Shown here: positions 36,303 through 45,799 of the stretch, one piece after another
How positions within the stretch are numbered: position 1 is the first letter of the stretch
Layout of the letters: each line of letters starts with the position of its first letter
Source of the DNA: Sulfuricella sp.
GTDB lineage: Bacteria > Pseudomonadota > Gammaproteobacteria > Burkholderiales > Sulfuricellaceae
Length of the DNA stretch: 64,000 nucleotides
Direction of reading: 5' to 3'
NCBI GenBank assembly: GCA_018336195.1
Contig: JAGXQV010000024.1
Location: 61,478-125,477 of the forward strand
Position numbers and translations under genes: made by a program
Notes under the pieces: model-generated
Databases searched by the model: none
Seen by the model: only the letters and a program-made list of their open reading frames with translations
What the model was told of the DNA's origin: nothing

Positions 36303-38132
36303 ATGTGCGGCATCGTCGGCGCCATCGCGCAACGCAACATCGTCCCGATCCTCATTGAAGGACTGAAACGCCTGGAATATCGCGGTTACGACTCCGCCGG
36401 TGCGGCGGTCTTGAACCAGGGCCGCCTGGAGCGCGCGCGCCGCGTCGGGCGGGTGGCGGAAATGGAAAGCCAGGCCGCCGCGCAACATCTCAGCGGCAAC
36501 CTCGGCATCGGCCATACCCGCTGGGCCACCCACGGCGGCGTCACCGAATACAACGCCCATCCCATCGTCTCGTGCGACGAACTGGCGGTGGTGCATAACG
36601 GCATCATCGAAAACCATGAAGAGCAGCGCGAACGCCTGAAAGCACTGGGCTACAGCTTCGAATCGCAGACCGACACCGAAGTCATCGCCCATCTGATCCA
36701 CCATTATTTCAGCCAGTCGAACGACCTCTTCGACGCCACCCGGCGTAGCGTGCGCGAACTGACCGGCGCTTTCGCCATCGGCGTGGTGGCGCAAAATTCG
36801 CCCGACGTGATCTGCTGCGCGCGGATGGGCTGTCCGCTGCTGATCGGCCTGGGCGACGGGGAAAACTTCTTCGCCTCCGACGTTTCCGCCCTGATCAAAG
36901 AGACCCGCCGCATCGTCTACCTCGACGAAGGCGACGTGGCAGCAGTGCGCAGCGATGGCGTGACCATCGTCGATCGCCTCGGCAACCCGGTGCAACGCGC
37001 CGAACGCCTCTCGGAAGTCAGCGCCGACGCCATCGACCTCGGCCCCTACCAGCACTACATGCAAAAGGAAATCCACGAACAGCCGCGCGCGGTTTCCGAC
37101 ACCCTGGAAGGCATCATCGCCGCCGGAGCCGACCCGGAATTGTTCGGCGCAGACGCGGCGGGCGTCTTCCGGGAAATCGACAGCATCCTGATCCTCGCCG
37201 CCGGCACCAGCTATTACGCCAGCCTGGTCGGCAAGCAATGGCTGGAATCCATTGCCCGCATCCCCTGCGCCGTGGAACTCGGCCACGAATACCGCTACCG
37301 CGACTCCATCCCCAACCCGCGCCAGTTGATCGTCACCCTTTCGCAGTCGGGCGAAACATTGGACACCATGGAAGCCCTGAAGCGCGCCAAGGAACTCGGC
37401 CACGACCAGACGCTATCCATCTGCAATGTGCAGGAGAGCGCCATTCCACGCGCCTCGAAGCTGGTTTTCTACACCCGCGCCGGGGCGGAAATCGGCGTCG
37501 CCTCGACCAAGGCCTTCACCACCCAGTTGGCGGCGCTGTTCATCCTCGCCCTGGTGCTCGCCAAGCAGCGCGGTCAGCTCGACGCCGCCGCCGAACAAGC
37601 CCACCTGCAAGCCCTGCGCCTGTTGCCCGGCAGCGTCCAGCACGCCCTCAACCTGGAACCGCAAATCAAGGTATGGGCGGAACACTTTTCCGCCAAGGAA
37701 CACGCCCTGTTCCTCGGGCGCGGCCTGCACTACCCGATTGCCCTGGAAGGCGCGCTGAAGCTCAAGGAAATCTCCTACATCCACGCCGAAGCCTACCCCG
37801 CCGGGGAACTCAAACACGGCCCGCTGGCGCTGGTGGACAGCAACATGCCGGTAGTGGTGATCGCCCCCAACGACGCCCTGCTCGAAAAGGTCAAATCAAA
37901 CATGCAGGAAGTCCGCGCGCGCGGCGGCCAGCTTTACGTATTCGCCGACCAGGACAGCCACTTCGGCGAAACCGAAGGCGTCCACGTCATCCGCACCCCG
38001 CGCCACGCCGGGGTGCTGTCGCCGGTCATCCACGCCGTCCCGGTGCAACTGCTCGCCTACCACGCCGCCCTGCAAAAAGGCACCGACGTAGACAAGCCGC
38101 GCAACCTGGCGAAGTCGGTGACGGTGGAGTAG
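36303..38132 (+). CDS. glmS: Glutamine-fructose-6-phosphate aminotransferase (isomerizing)
   Basis: Makes glucosamine-6-phosphate from fructose-6-phosphate and glutamine. 609 residues: N-terminal glutamine amidotransferase with nucleophile Cys2 (MCGIVGAI), HTRWATHGG and HNGIIENH; two SIS sugar isomerase domains ([26 protein letters not shown]) and the C-terminal [13 protein letters not shown]. Its last 57 bases recur at 50041-50097, which marks it as the attachment point of the downstream island. Upstream signals: weak ribosome-binding site and a hairpin-forming repeat pair that might influence expression. Confidence 0.97.
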   Translation: MCGIVGAIAQRNIVPILIEGLKRLEYRGYDSAGAAVLNQGRLERARRVGRVAEMESQAAAQHLSGNLGIGHTRWATHGGVTEYNAHPIVSCDELAVVHNGIIENHEEQRERLKALGYSFESQTDTEVIAHLIHHYFSQSNDLFDATRRSVRELTGAFAIGVVAQNSPDVICCARMGCPLLIGLGDGENFFASDVSALIKETRRIVYLDEGDVAAVRSDGVTIVDRLGNPVQRAERLSEVSADAIDLGPYQHYMQKEIHEQPRAVSDTLEGIIAAGADPELFGADAAGVFREIDSILILAAGTSYYASLVGKQWLESIARIPCAVELGHEYRYRDSIPNPRQLIVTLSQSGETLDTMEALKRAKELGHDQTLSICNVQESAIPRASKLVFYTRAGAEIGVASTKAFTTQLAALFILALVLAKQRGQLDAAAEQAHLQALRLLPGSVQHALNLEPQIKVWAEHFSAKEHALFLGRGLHYPIALEGALKLKEISYIHAEAYPAGELKHGPLALVDSNMPVVVIAPNDALLEKVKSNMQEVRARGGQLYVFADQDSHFGETEGVHVIRTPRHAGVLSPVIHAVPVQLLAYHAALQKGTDVDKPRNLAKSVTVE

Positions 38133-38134
38133 GC
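38075..38134. repeat. Left copy of glmS 3'-end direct repeat (putative attachment site)
   Basis: Matches 50040-50099 in 57 of 60 positions. The three differences (38090, 38093 and 38132) are all third-base silent changes: GTA/GTG, GAC/GAT and stop TAG/TAA. It spans the C-terminal coding sequence of glmS, the same segment recognised by TnsD in Tn7 biology, and forms the left edge of the island. Confidence 0.9.
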
Positions 38135-38166
38135 CCACGACAGCCCCTTAAGCCCAAAAACCATCC

Positions 38167-39426
38167 ATGCCCCTTTTTTTCGGTAATCACCGTTTCCCGA
38201 TTTATCTGGTCAGCCAGTTCCTGGCGCTGGTCGGCGACCGGGCCACCACTCTGGTTTTCGCGACGCTTGCTGGATTGGCAGCACCGGACAATGCCGGCGG
38301 CGCAACCTCCCTGGTTGCGGCGGTGCAAATCATCCCGCTGTTCCTTTTCGCGTATGCGGGTGGCGCGCTAAGCGACACGCTGCCACGAAAATGGATAATG
38401 ATCGTCGTCGATCTGGTGCGCCTGGCGGCGGTCTTACTGGCTATTGCAACGGCGCAAACCCACACCCCGTCCCTTCGTGGCGTTTATGTGCTGGTATTTT
38501 CCCTGGGCGTGTTATCCGCATTTTTCAACCCCGCCAAGCGTTCCTACATTCCTTTTCTTGTTGATCGGACGCAACTCGTTCTCGCCAACTGGTACGTCGC
38601 CGTCTCGGAAATCATCGCGATGGGGAGCGGCCTCGCTCTCGGCGCATGGCTGCTGGGAAATCTGACGCCATCCGAATGTCTGTACATAACCGGTTCGCTG
38701 TTCTTCTGCGGGCAAGTCCTGCTTTGGTTCCTGCCGGGGAAAGCTTCTGCGGACAACCCATCCGACGAAAAAACGCCCTCCCTGCTCGTTCAATTTCGTG
38801 AAGGGTGGCGCCACGTTCGAGAAAACCACGCAGTGTTCGCCGTCCTGATACGCCTTACCCTGCCCTATTACTTCGGCGTCGGCGTTATTTATGCCGGCAT
38901 CGGGCTGGTTGCCGGGCAAATCGCGCCGGACAACACCGGAAAAATAGTCGGCGACCTGCTGTTTTGGCTGGCGACAGGCGCGCTCGCCAGCTTTGCCCTT
39001 CGCAAAGTCTGGCAGCACTTCGCCGAGCCGCTGGGCGCCAGCCTTTCCGCACTGGGATGCGCGTTGGGGTGCTTTCTGATGTGGCTATTTCCCGGCGACA
39101 TCGTGCTGATGCATGCCAAATTGTTTTTGTGCGGCGTCTTCGTCGGCCTGATGTACGTGCGCACCAACTACCTCCTCCACTTGTTCGCAGCACCCGCCTT
39201 CGTTGGTCGGGTCATGAGCGTCAATGAACTGCTGGGCAGTTTTTGCTTTGCCGTTTCGGCGGGCGGTATCGGCGCCGCCGGCATATATTTCACCCCCACG
39301 ACATGCTGGATAGGGGCGATGGCCGTATTCCTGTTTGCCGCTCTAGCCCTGAAATCCACGGCGATTTTGAAGCACCCCGACAATGTTGCCCGAATATCAT
39401 CTACACTGGATTCATCCATGCCTTGA
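38167..39426 (+). CDS. Major facilitator superfamily transporter
   Basis: A 419-residue inner-membrane protein with about twelve predicted helices. It has a loop-2-like motif GGALSDTLPRKW between helices 2 and 3 and FNPAKRSYIPFLV, both frequent in the MFS_3/LplT/EntS-like drug or lysophospholipid exporter groups. First gene inside the putative island, 34 bases past glmS. Substrate unknown. Confidence 0.85.
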   Translation: MPLFFGNHRFPIYLVSQFLALVGDRATTLVFATLAGLAAPDNAGGATSLVAAVQIIPLFLFAYAGGALSDTLPRKWIMIVVDLVRLAAVLLAIATAQTHTPSLRGVYVLVFSLGVLSAFFNPAKRSYIPFLVDRTQLVLANWYVAVSEIIAMGSGLALGAWLLGNLTPSECLYITGSLFFCGQVLLWFLPGKASADNPSDEKTPSLLVQFREGWRHVRENHAVFAVLIRLTLPYYFGVGVIYAGIGLVAGQIAPDNTGKIVGDLLFWLATGALASFALRKVWQHFAEPLGASLSALGCALGCFLMWLFPGDIVLMHAKLFLCGVFVGLMYVRTNYLLHLFAAPAFVGRVMSVNELLGSFCFAVSAGGIGAAGIYFTPTTCWIGAMAVFLFAALALKSTAILKHPDNVARISSTLDSSMP

Positions 39427-39493
39427 CGAAGCCACTTGCCAACATCCTGAATTCCGCTTAAATTTCGTAAACTCAAGCTCATAAATCACCTTG

Positions 39494-40339
39494 ATGAACA
39501 CTTTAGTCGCACTTATCGCCATGGCGCGCCCCGTAGTCTGCCTTCTGGGTGGCATCGGCGCGGCTGCCGGTTTACTGGTCATCGCGCCAGATAGACCCTT
39601 GCCGTTCCTGCTGCAAATTGCCTTGATACAGGCATTGGTATGGGGAGGTGGGTTCACCATCAACGATTACTTCGATGTCGAAAAAGACCGGCTTAACGAG
39701 CCATGGCGCGCCATCCCTTCGGGCCGGGTATCGCGAAAGCAGGCACTGGGCAGCGCAATTCTTTTGTTCCTGGCAGGCAACGTCTGGACTTGGCTGCTGG
39801 AACCCGGCCTTGTTTTATTCGCTCTGCAACAATCCCTCCTGCTGGCGGCCTACAGCCGTATCCTGCGCTGGAACGGCATTGCCGCCAACGTCCTGACCGC
39901 TTACCTGAGTGCCTCAGCCATCGCCTGGGGCGCCGTCCACACAGGAAATTCCGCCGGCTTGATGCCGGCTTTTGTTTTCATCTTCCTCCTAGTCTGGTCG
40001 CGCGAAATTGTATTCGACATTCACGACCGCCATGGCGACGCCTCGGTCGGCATCCGTTCCTTCGCCACCCTGTGGCCGGAGGACAAGGCGTTTCGCTTGA
40101 GTTGGCTGCTGCTGGGTTTGTTGCTGGCAGTCGAAGGGGCGATATGGGCGGGCTTCCACTTGTTGCACCCCATCGCTTTTATAGGCAGCATTTCGACTGC
40201 GGTGCTGGCGACAGCCCTAGGTCTGGCGCGTTACCAAACAACTCGCAGCAAGGCCAATTACCTGCGCTTTGCAAATCTCGGCAGGCTATCCTTCCTGCTC
40301 GCCCTGCCGGGGCTTTATCTCAATCTTCCGCTGATATAA
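39494..40339 (+). CDS. UbiA-family prenyltransferase
   Basis: Integral membrane prenyltransferase of 281 residues with eight or nine predicted helices. The first Asp-rich motif is NDYFDVEKDR (NDxxDxxxD) and the second DIHDRHGD, which bind Mg2+-pyrophosphate. The frame also includes a TTG at 39491, but ATG 39494 is preferred. Which aromatic or glycerol acceptor is used is unknown; the spacing of the motifs is general for the family. It ends six bases before the histidine kinase gene, so it is probably co-transcribed with the RADAR genes. Confidence 0.85.
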   Translation: MNTLVALIAMARPVVCLLGGIGAAAGLLVIAPDRPLPFLLQIALIQALVWGGGFTINDYFDVEKDRLNEPWRAIPSGRVSRKQALGSAILLFLAGNVWTWLLEPGLVLFALQQSLLLAAYSRILRWNGIAANVLTAYLSASAIAWGAVHTGNSAGLMPAFVFIFLLVWSREIVFDIHDRHGDASVGIRSFATLWPEDKAFRLSWLLLGLLLAVEGAIWAGFHLLHPIAFIGSISTAVLATALGLARYQTTRSKANYLRFANLGRLSFLLALPGLYLNLPLI

Positions 40340-40345
40340 GCGCGG

Positions 40346-42151
40346 ATGGACGCTCCAGAAGGCGTTACCGCAATATTTGCCGAACCCAGTGGCTGGCTGG
40401 CGGGAATGGCGGCGGGCGGTGCATTCGCTATCGCCGCAGTAAGCTGGTTCATATTGTCCAACCTGGCCGCTGAAGACCGCGAGATGATCGGCGGCAAAGA
40501 GGCCCAGCGGCTTTGGCGGGTTTACTCGGTGCTGGCCGCCACCTTTATTTCCACCGGCTGCGCCCTGTTGTATTACGCCTTATTCGCCCGCTATGGGGTA
40601 GGCCAGTCTTTTAAATTCCTTGGAAGAGGTGCGGAAACTTTTTTGGGTTGGCTTTTGTTTGCCTTGGGTTTCGTCCTGTTGCCGGTTTTTCTCGCTGAAT
40701 TCGCGCTGGCGAGAATCAGTGTAGATGTTGGATTTACCGAGCACTATGAGATAAATTTTTTTCCCAGGCTTCCTGGCGGAATGAAAACCTTTTATCGAAA
40801 CAATCCGGAAAGCAATACCATCTTTGGTAGTTTAGTAAATCGACTGGGAAAACTCGGAATTTGGTTGTTGATATACGTCTTGTCGAGCGCATTTGGCGTG
40901 CAACTTTATTGGAATTGGCGCAAACGATTGCAGCATGATGACAGTGCTTGGCGCAGGATACTCAGGTTGGTTAGCGGAGATCAATTCTGGGTAGATGTGC
41001 ATGTCATGACCAGCTTGATAACGGTTGGAGCAATCATGTACGCAACGGTATTCACCGATGCGGATTTCGGTATCATGAGAAATATACTGGTTGCCTACGT
41101 CGCTACCGTCTATTTTTATTTTTTGTTTTTTGTCACGTTCGTCCTGAATGCATCCAAATCCATCGCAGGATGGACTCGTTTCTGGATATTTTTAACCGGC
41201 ACCATCTATTTTGCATTGCTGATACTCGACATGTTGGGGCACCGGATTTCTGAGCAACAGGAGCAACTCAGCAAGTTATATTCCATTGTTGGACAACCTA
41301 CCAACGGATTACTGCCTTGGTATCTGTTGATGCTGGGCATTATTCTTGGGGCACGTTTTTTCGAGGATTGGCTAAGCATCACCCGGATCAGAAAAGAATT
41401 TCTCGAAAAACAATTGGGGCAACTTCTGCTGAGGAGTACCAGTGTCGACATGGCGGCACGACTGGTGCATCGGGTAGGCAATCGCCTGCAAGCCCCGCTG
41501 GGCGCCTTGGGCGCCGTCGTTCCAGAATTGAAGTCATTGGCCGAACAAGGGAATGCTCGCTGCGGCATCCTCTGGGAATCAGCCCAAGTCGGGCTTGGTT
41601 CACTGCAAGGCCTGAAAAAGGAACTGGAAGACTTCAAGCAGGGCACCCGACTAGCCCATACAACAGATTGGCTGGACGCCGCTGTCACGCTCAAGGAAAT
41701 CGCGGGTGAGGTCGGTTTGGCTGAAAGCGACATCCTTAGCCCTAGTGAAATCAGGAAAATGGAAATCCTGACTCACGCTCAGGATTACAAGGAAACTCTG
41801 CGCAACCTGCTCAACAATGCTGATTATGCCGCACAAAAAAGCCAACCGCCGCGTTTTGCGATCCGTCTGACCTATTTACCTGAATCGCCTTACCCATTAC
41901 GCATCGAAATTTTCGATAACGGCGAAGGCTTTAACGCCGACTTTCGCGACCACATTTTTCTTCCCTACTACTCCACCAAGGCAGAAGGCTCCGGCCTGGG
42001 GATGTTTCTCGCCCAGACATTCATGGCAAACATGCAGGGCAAAATCCGGGCAGAAAGCCGCCAAGCCGGCGATTCATTGACTGACGCACCCGACTGGGTG
42101 CAAACCCGTTTCATTCTGGACTTTCCCACCAACCGCGTTAAATTCACTTAA
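40346..42151 (+). CDS. Membrane histidine kinase associated with RADAR genes
   Basis: A 601-residue kinase with an N-terminal half of about seven or eight predicted membrane helices (first at about 14-34), suggesting an embedded sensor, and a C-terminal kinase core. The phosphoacceptor region reads LVHRVGNRLQAPLGA with candidate His375, which departs from the usual HELRTPL box. The HATPase domain has the N-box LLNNADYAAQ (Asn490/491), IFDNGEGF and the glycine box GSGLGMFLAQ. It is followed at 23 bases by a stand-alone receiver gene. Its tight linkage to rdrAB suggests control of, or signal input to, the defence system; that is inference. Confidence 0.82.
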   Translation: MDAPEGVTAIFAEPSGWLAGMAAGGAFAIAAVSWFILSNLAAEDREMIGGKEAQRLWRVYSVLAATFISTGCALLYYALFARYGVGQSFKFLGRGAETFLGWLLFALGFVLLPVFLAEFALARISVDVGFTEHYEINFFPRLPGGMKTFYRNNPESNTIFGSLVNRLGKLGIWLLIYVLSSAFGVQLYWNWRKRLQHDDSAWRRILRLVSGDQFWVDVHVMTSLITVGAIMYATVFTDADFGIMRNILVAYVATVYFYFLFFVTFVLNASKSIAGWTRFWIFLTGTIYFALLILDMLGHRISEQQEQLSKLYSIVGQPTNGLLPWYLLMLGIILGARFFEDWLSITRIRKEFLEKQLGQLLLRSTSVDMAARLVHRVGNRLQAPLGALGAVVPELKSLAEQGNARCGILWESAQVGLGSLQGLKKELEDFKQGTRLAHTTDWLDAAVTLKEIAGEVGLAESDILSPSEIRKMEILTHAQDYKETLRNLLNNADYAAQKSQPPRFAIRLTYLPESPYPLRIEIFDNGEGFNADFRDHIFLPYYSTKAEGSGLGMFLAQTFMANMQGKIRAESRQAGDSLTDAPDWVQTRFILDFPTNRVKFT

Positions 42152-42174
42152 TCGACATAAAAAGGAGTATCACC

Positions 42175-42597
42175 ATGGGAGAAAAAATAAGAATCCTGAT
42201 CGCCGATGACGACCCCGACGTTCGCCAGAGCCTGACATTGGCTCTGGCGCTCGACCCGCAATTCCAATATGAAACAGAAACGGCAGCAACAGTTGAAGAA
42301 ACCCGCATGAAAATGCATACGCATTCCCCCCAGATTTTATTGCTGGACAACCACTTTCCCGATTCGCCACGCGCCGGGCTGGACGAATTGCTCCCGGAAT
42401 TCGCCGCACAATTTTCCGACACCACAATTATCATTATCACGGCTCTACGTGGCGGCGATACCATGCAAATTGCCACCGCCAAAGGTTGGGGGGCGGTAGG
42501 CTTTCTGGACAAACCCTTTTCCAATGAGGCGTTATACGAGGCCATCAATAAAGCCTACCGCGCTTGGCAGGCCGACCATAACGATGGTAATTGTTAA
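42175..42597 (+). CDS. Single-domain response regulator
   Basis: A 140-residue receiver domain with no output domain. It has the acidic pair IADDDPDV, phosphoacceptor Asp58 in LLLDNHFP and the conserved lysine in GFLDKPF, with Thr in IIITALRGG. AAGGAG lies at a good distance before the ATG. Likely partner of the histidine kinase 23 bases upstream. Without an output domain it should act by protein interaction, possibly with the next gene product or with RdrA (inference). Confidence 0.88.
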   Translation: MGEKIRILIADDDPDVRQSLTLALALDPQFQYETETAATVEETRMKMHTHSPQILLLDNHFPDSPRAGLDELLPEFAAQFSDTTIIIITALRGGDTMQIATAKGWGAVGFLDKPFSNEALYEAINKAYRAWQADHNDGNC

Positions 42598-42609
42598 CGG
42601 GAGAGCGCA

Positions 42610-43218
42610 ATGTCTTATACAACCTTGCCACACGGCATCGCCTGCCTGGTTTTGGAGCGTTTTCGCGCCATACTTGCCGAACATGGCGAAGAACGCATTC
42701 CCACCATCAACCACCGTCTACGCTTTGAGCGGCTTTTGTTGCTCGCATGCGAAGCCGTTAATGACCGCTGCCGGGAATTTCACCCTGAATGGAGCTTACG
42801 TTTGAGCGGGCATGTGATGCTGTATCAACCGGGGGCGCACGACCCGATTCGACCCACTACCTTGCGCAATGCCCTGTCGCAAAACGTCGCTGAAGGGCGA
42901 ATGGTAAAAGACTCTTTGGATTGCCCAACCAATTACGGGCTCACCCCGGCAGGCGAGGCTGCCGCCCGTGAAACCTTGGAAATTCTGGCAGAAACGTTAT
43001 CTTGCGAAATGGTGGAAAGCACAATTGATGCCGTGCTACGTACTTGGCGGACCACCGAACCGATTAGCTTATTACGCCCAATATACGAACAGGCGGCTAC
43101 GGTTATTTCTCGCGAAGGCCCCCAAGCCACGCTGGACGTGCGCGACGCCCCGGTGCGACATTTTGTAGAAGCCTATCTACTTCGCCCCCTACCCTCCGCA
43201 ACGCTCACACCAGCATAG
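42610..43218 (+). CDS. Unrecognised protein between receiver and rdrA, possible winged-helix adaptor
   Basis: A 202-residue soluble protein I do not recognise. No signal peptide or membrane segment is visible. The stretch LRNALSQNVAEGRMVKDSL followed by YGLTPAGEAAARETL resembles the recognition helix and wing of winged-helix proteins, so DNA binding or a protein-interaction role is possible. GGGAGA precedes the ATG. Twelve bases separate it from the receiver gene and 38 from rdrA, so it belongs to the operon. It could be an output partner of the single-domain receiver. Confidence 0.6.
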   Translation: MSYTTLPHGIACLVLERFRAILAEHGEERIPTINHRLRFERLLLLACEAVNDRCREFHPEWSLRLSGHVMLYQPGAHDPIRPTTLRNALSQNVAEGRMVKDSLDCPTNYGLTPAGEAAARETLEILAETLSCEMVESTIDAVLRTWRTTEPISLLRPIYEQAATVISREGPQATLDVRDAPVRHFVEAYLLRPLPSATLTPA

Positions 43219-43256
43219 TCAGACATTCAGCAATCATTGAGTAGGAATAAATAATA

Positions 43257-45767
43257 ATGAAAATGGAAGACAGCGCTGTTGCACTGGAAAAACTTGATGA
43301 GTTGACCGAACGGCAATCGAAAGCAATCAGAGGAATTCTTAAGGATATGCTTGATATTGCCAAACTGCCTCAAGACAGGAGTGATTCCAACAACAGCTAC
43401 TATCACCGCCCTCATCAGGTTTTTCTTATTGAAGGCGGTCGTGGAGACGGCAAGACCTCGACTTTGCTGACTCTTCACCGCTTCCTTCGCCATTCCCTCA
43501 GTGGAAATGGGAGCTTTGGTGAGGAGTTCAAAGACCTTCCAAGCATGGCAGTAACCCTGCCGTTGATTATTCCTGAAGAAATGACCGCCAATGAGCGGAT
43601 TATGGAAATGGTACTGGCAAGTATTACCGATAGCATCGACAAGGAATTGAAGCAATGCAAGCACAGCACTGAAACGGGGACGGAATTCAAGAAAAAGCAA
43701 GAGTTGGGTTCATTACGTAACCAGTTACATCGCGAAATTTTCGACGGCTGGACCTTTGCCGAAGCACTTGGGTTGGAAACTCTCAGCCGTGACGCTATCG
43801 ATTACCGTGACTTTGCAATACGGCGCGCTGAAGAGTCCGTACTAGCAACTCGCCGGATAGAAACCTGGAGAAAGTTTGTTGACGAATTGCTGATTACCAT
43901 GGGCAGGAAAGTGCTGGTTGTGTGTTTTGACGATACCGACTTGGCCCCCAGCACGGCGGATGATATCGCAACGACCATGCGCCTCTACTTGGATCATCCA
44001 CGCATTGTCACTCTACTAAGCGCGCAACTGGATATTCTGCAAGAGAATATCAAAATGACGCGCATCAACCGCATTCCTCGGAGAGTAGCTGATTGCCTCC
44101 CACTCACAACAGAACTTCTCAGCGAACAGATTAAAGAACAGGATGAAGAAGTTGGTGAACTGGTTTACAAATTGCTGCCTAGAAAATTCCAGCACCCACT
44201 TGGATTAACTCAGGACGACTTTAAAATTACCCATCCATTGGGGAAACTGATAGCCGACACGCTTCACGACCTCGATGATCTCCGCGCCCATCAGGCAGCC
44301 AGTATGTTGCGGGTGCTGGCCGTGGATCACCGCAACACCGTATTGAAATCCTTGCGTGAATGGATCAGGTTGTTGGCAGCATTATCAAAACAAGTCACTG
44401 AGGCGAAACCGGCAGGCAATGCAAAGCAACCTGACGGTGGGGAAGCCTCCGGCAATTCCGGCAAAGTAACCTTCCCATGGACATCCATCATTGTTTCGGA
44501 AATATTGGCCGTCCCCAAATTTGGCCTTCTTTCCAAGTTATTAAATAAGCTGGGCGGGCAAGATCCCTTGCGCACTTTTCTGGAAAACGTAAAGGATGTC
44601 GGCATCCTCAACAACACTCTTAAAGTCGATAACAAGACATTTTCCGGGAACCGCTTTATCCGTTTATATTTCCTTTTTTTGGATTTTGCTGCCGAATATG
44701 CCGACATTCCCCAAGAACAAATTGACGAATGGGCTATCACAGGACTCACTTCGGGTTTACATCCGCAATCCAAAACCATTCTTCAAGCCGTCAAGGAAGT
44801 TGGCGGAAAACGAAATCGATTCACCCGATTCGACTATATTCTGCCATCGAATTGTTTACATTTTTCACAACTCCTGCATCTTACCCAACTCAGGCGTTTT
44901 TCCCCGGCAGCGGCTCAACAGGAACAATACGTTCAGGTACTCACCGAACTGAAACCCTTGCGATTTTTACCAGGAGCACTTAAACAAGAACAACTGCAAA
45001 TCCTTGGACTGCTTCCTTCAGCAGACATTGAAAAGAGCGAACAATTTCGGTTAGTAACAAAGGCGTTGATAGATAACCTCCTTGGTAAGGACGAAAGCGC
45101 CAGAATTGTTGGCGCCAACCGTTACCTGATCGGTGGGGCCACCGCTTATGCCGCTTGGAAATTGAAACATTCCAATGATAAATATGACGAAGCCAGTTTT
45201 ACCGAATCAATTCATCACTACTTTGACATGACGGGCAAGGCAGTCAGTGCCAAGGCAAAAGCCTTCTGGAATTTTGCTGCCAATTGGCTGATCGCAGACG
45301 CCGAGGAAAAGATATTTATTGACGCCCTGCGTCATATGTTGGCCTGCGCGGAGGAGCTATTCACCGGTGGGGAATCTCAAAGCCTGCCACGCTTTGAACC
45401 AAAATCTCTGCTGGACAACATGGGTAATGCACTGAAAACCATCCAATCCTCACCGGATTCCGCACTATTCCTAGCTGCCGTTCTGATGCCCCTGACGAGG
45501 ATGATGGAAATTCAAGCATCCCTTTTTCAAACCGATGACATTAGCCGAATTACCGAACTTTCAGAAAAAATATCCAGTTTTCCCAATACATTAACTATCG
45601 CGACACACCCCCGAACGGAGAGTGAGGTTTCCGTCCAGTTAGCGGAGGAGCTAATTTCCGATGCAAAGAAACTCAAACAGGCTGCCATAAACAACGGCAA
45701 ACCCCTCGCCGAACTTGACCGCGAAGGCCAGCTCAAACGCTTGAACCCGATGAACGTCTCCGCCTGA
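43257..45767 (+). CDS. rdrA: RADAR system ATPase RdrA
   Basis: An 836-residue P-loop ATPase. Walker A is GGRGDGKTS with Lys66; Walker B is VLVVCFDDTD (219-228). The long C-terminal part is helical and of no known domain. The RdrA identification rests on its size, its early P-loop and above all the neighbouring 819-residue adenosine deaminase; in RADAR, RdrA and RdrB form a large complex that restricts phage through adenosine deamination (reported for RNA, and for ATP/dATP pools). Base composition is more A/T-rich than the flanking LPS genes, in keeping with transfer. ATG 43257 has AGGAA upstream; ATG 43263 is an alternative. Confidence 0.8.
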   Translation: MKMEDSAVALEKLDELTERQSKAIRGILKDMLDIAKLPQDRSDSNNSYYHRPHQVFLIEGGRGDGKTSTLLTLHRFLRHSLSGNGSFGEEFKDLPSMAVTLPLIIPEEMTANERIMEMVLASITDSIDKELKQCKHSTETGTEFKKKQELGSLRNQLHREIFDGWTFAEALGLETLSRDAIDYRDFAIRRAEESVLATRRIETWRKFVDELLITMGRKVLVVCFDDTDLAPSTADDIATTMRLYLDHPRIVTLLSAQLDILQENIKMTRINRIPRRVADCLPLTTELLSEQIKEQDEEVGELVYKLLPRKFQHPLGLTQDDFKITHPLGKLIADTLHDLDDLRAHQAASMLRVLAVDHRNTVLKSLREWIRLLAALSKQVTEAKPAGNAKQPDGGEASGNSGKVTFPWTSIIVSEILAVPKFGLLSKLLNKLGGQDPLRTFLENVKDVGILNNTLKVDNKTFSGNRFIRLYFLFLDFAAEYADIPQEQIDEWAITGLTSGLHPQSKTILQAVKEVGGKRNRFTRFDYILPSNCLHFSQLLHLTQLRRFSPAAAQQEQYVQVLTELKPLRFLPGALKQEQLQILGLLPSADIEKSEQFRLVTKALIDNLLGKDESARIVGANRYLIGGATAYAAWKLKHSNDKYDEASFTESIHHYFDMTGKAVSAKAKAFWNFAANWLIADAEEKIFIDALRHMLACAEELFTGGESQSLPRFEPKSLLDNMGNALKTIQSSPDSALFLAAVLMPLTRMMEIQASLFQTDDISRITELSEKISSFPNTLTIATHPRTESEVSVQLAEELISDAKKLKQAAINNGKPLAELDREGQLKRLNPMNVSA

Positions 45768-45799
45768 CGCATGTACGCCCATGCCCGGTTAGCGCAACA

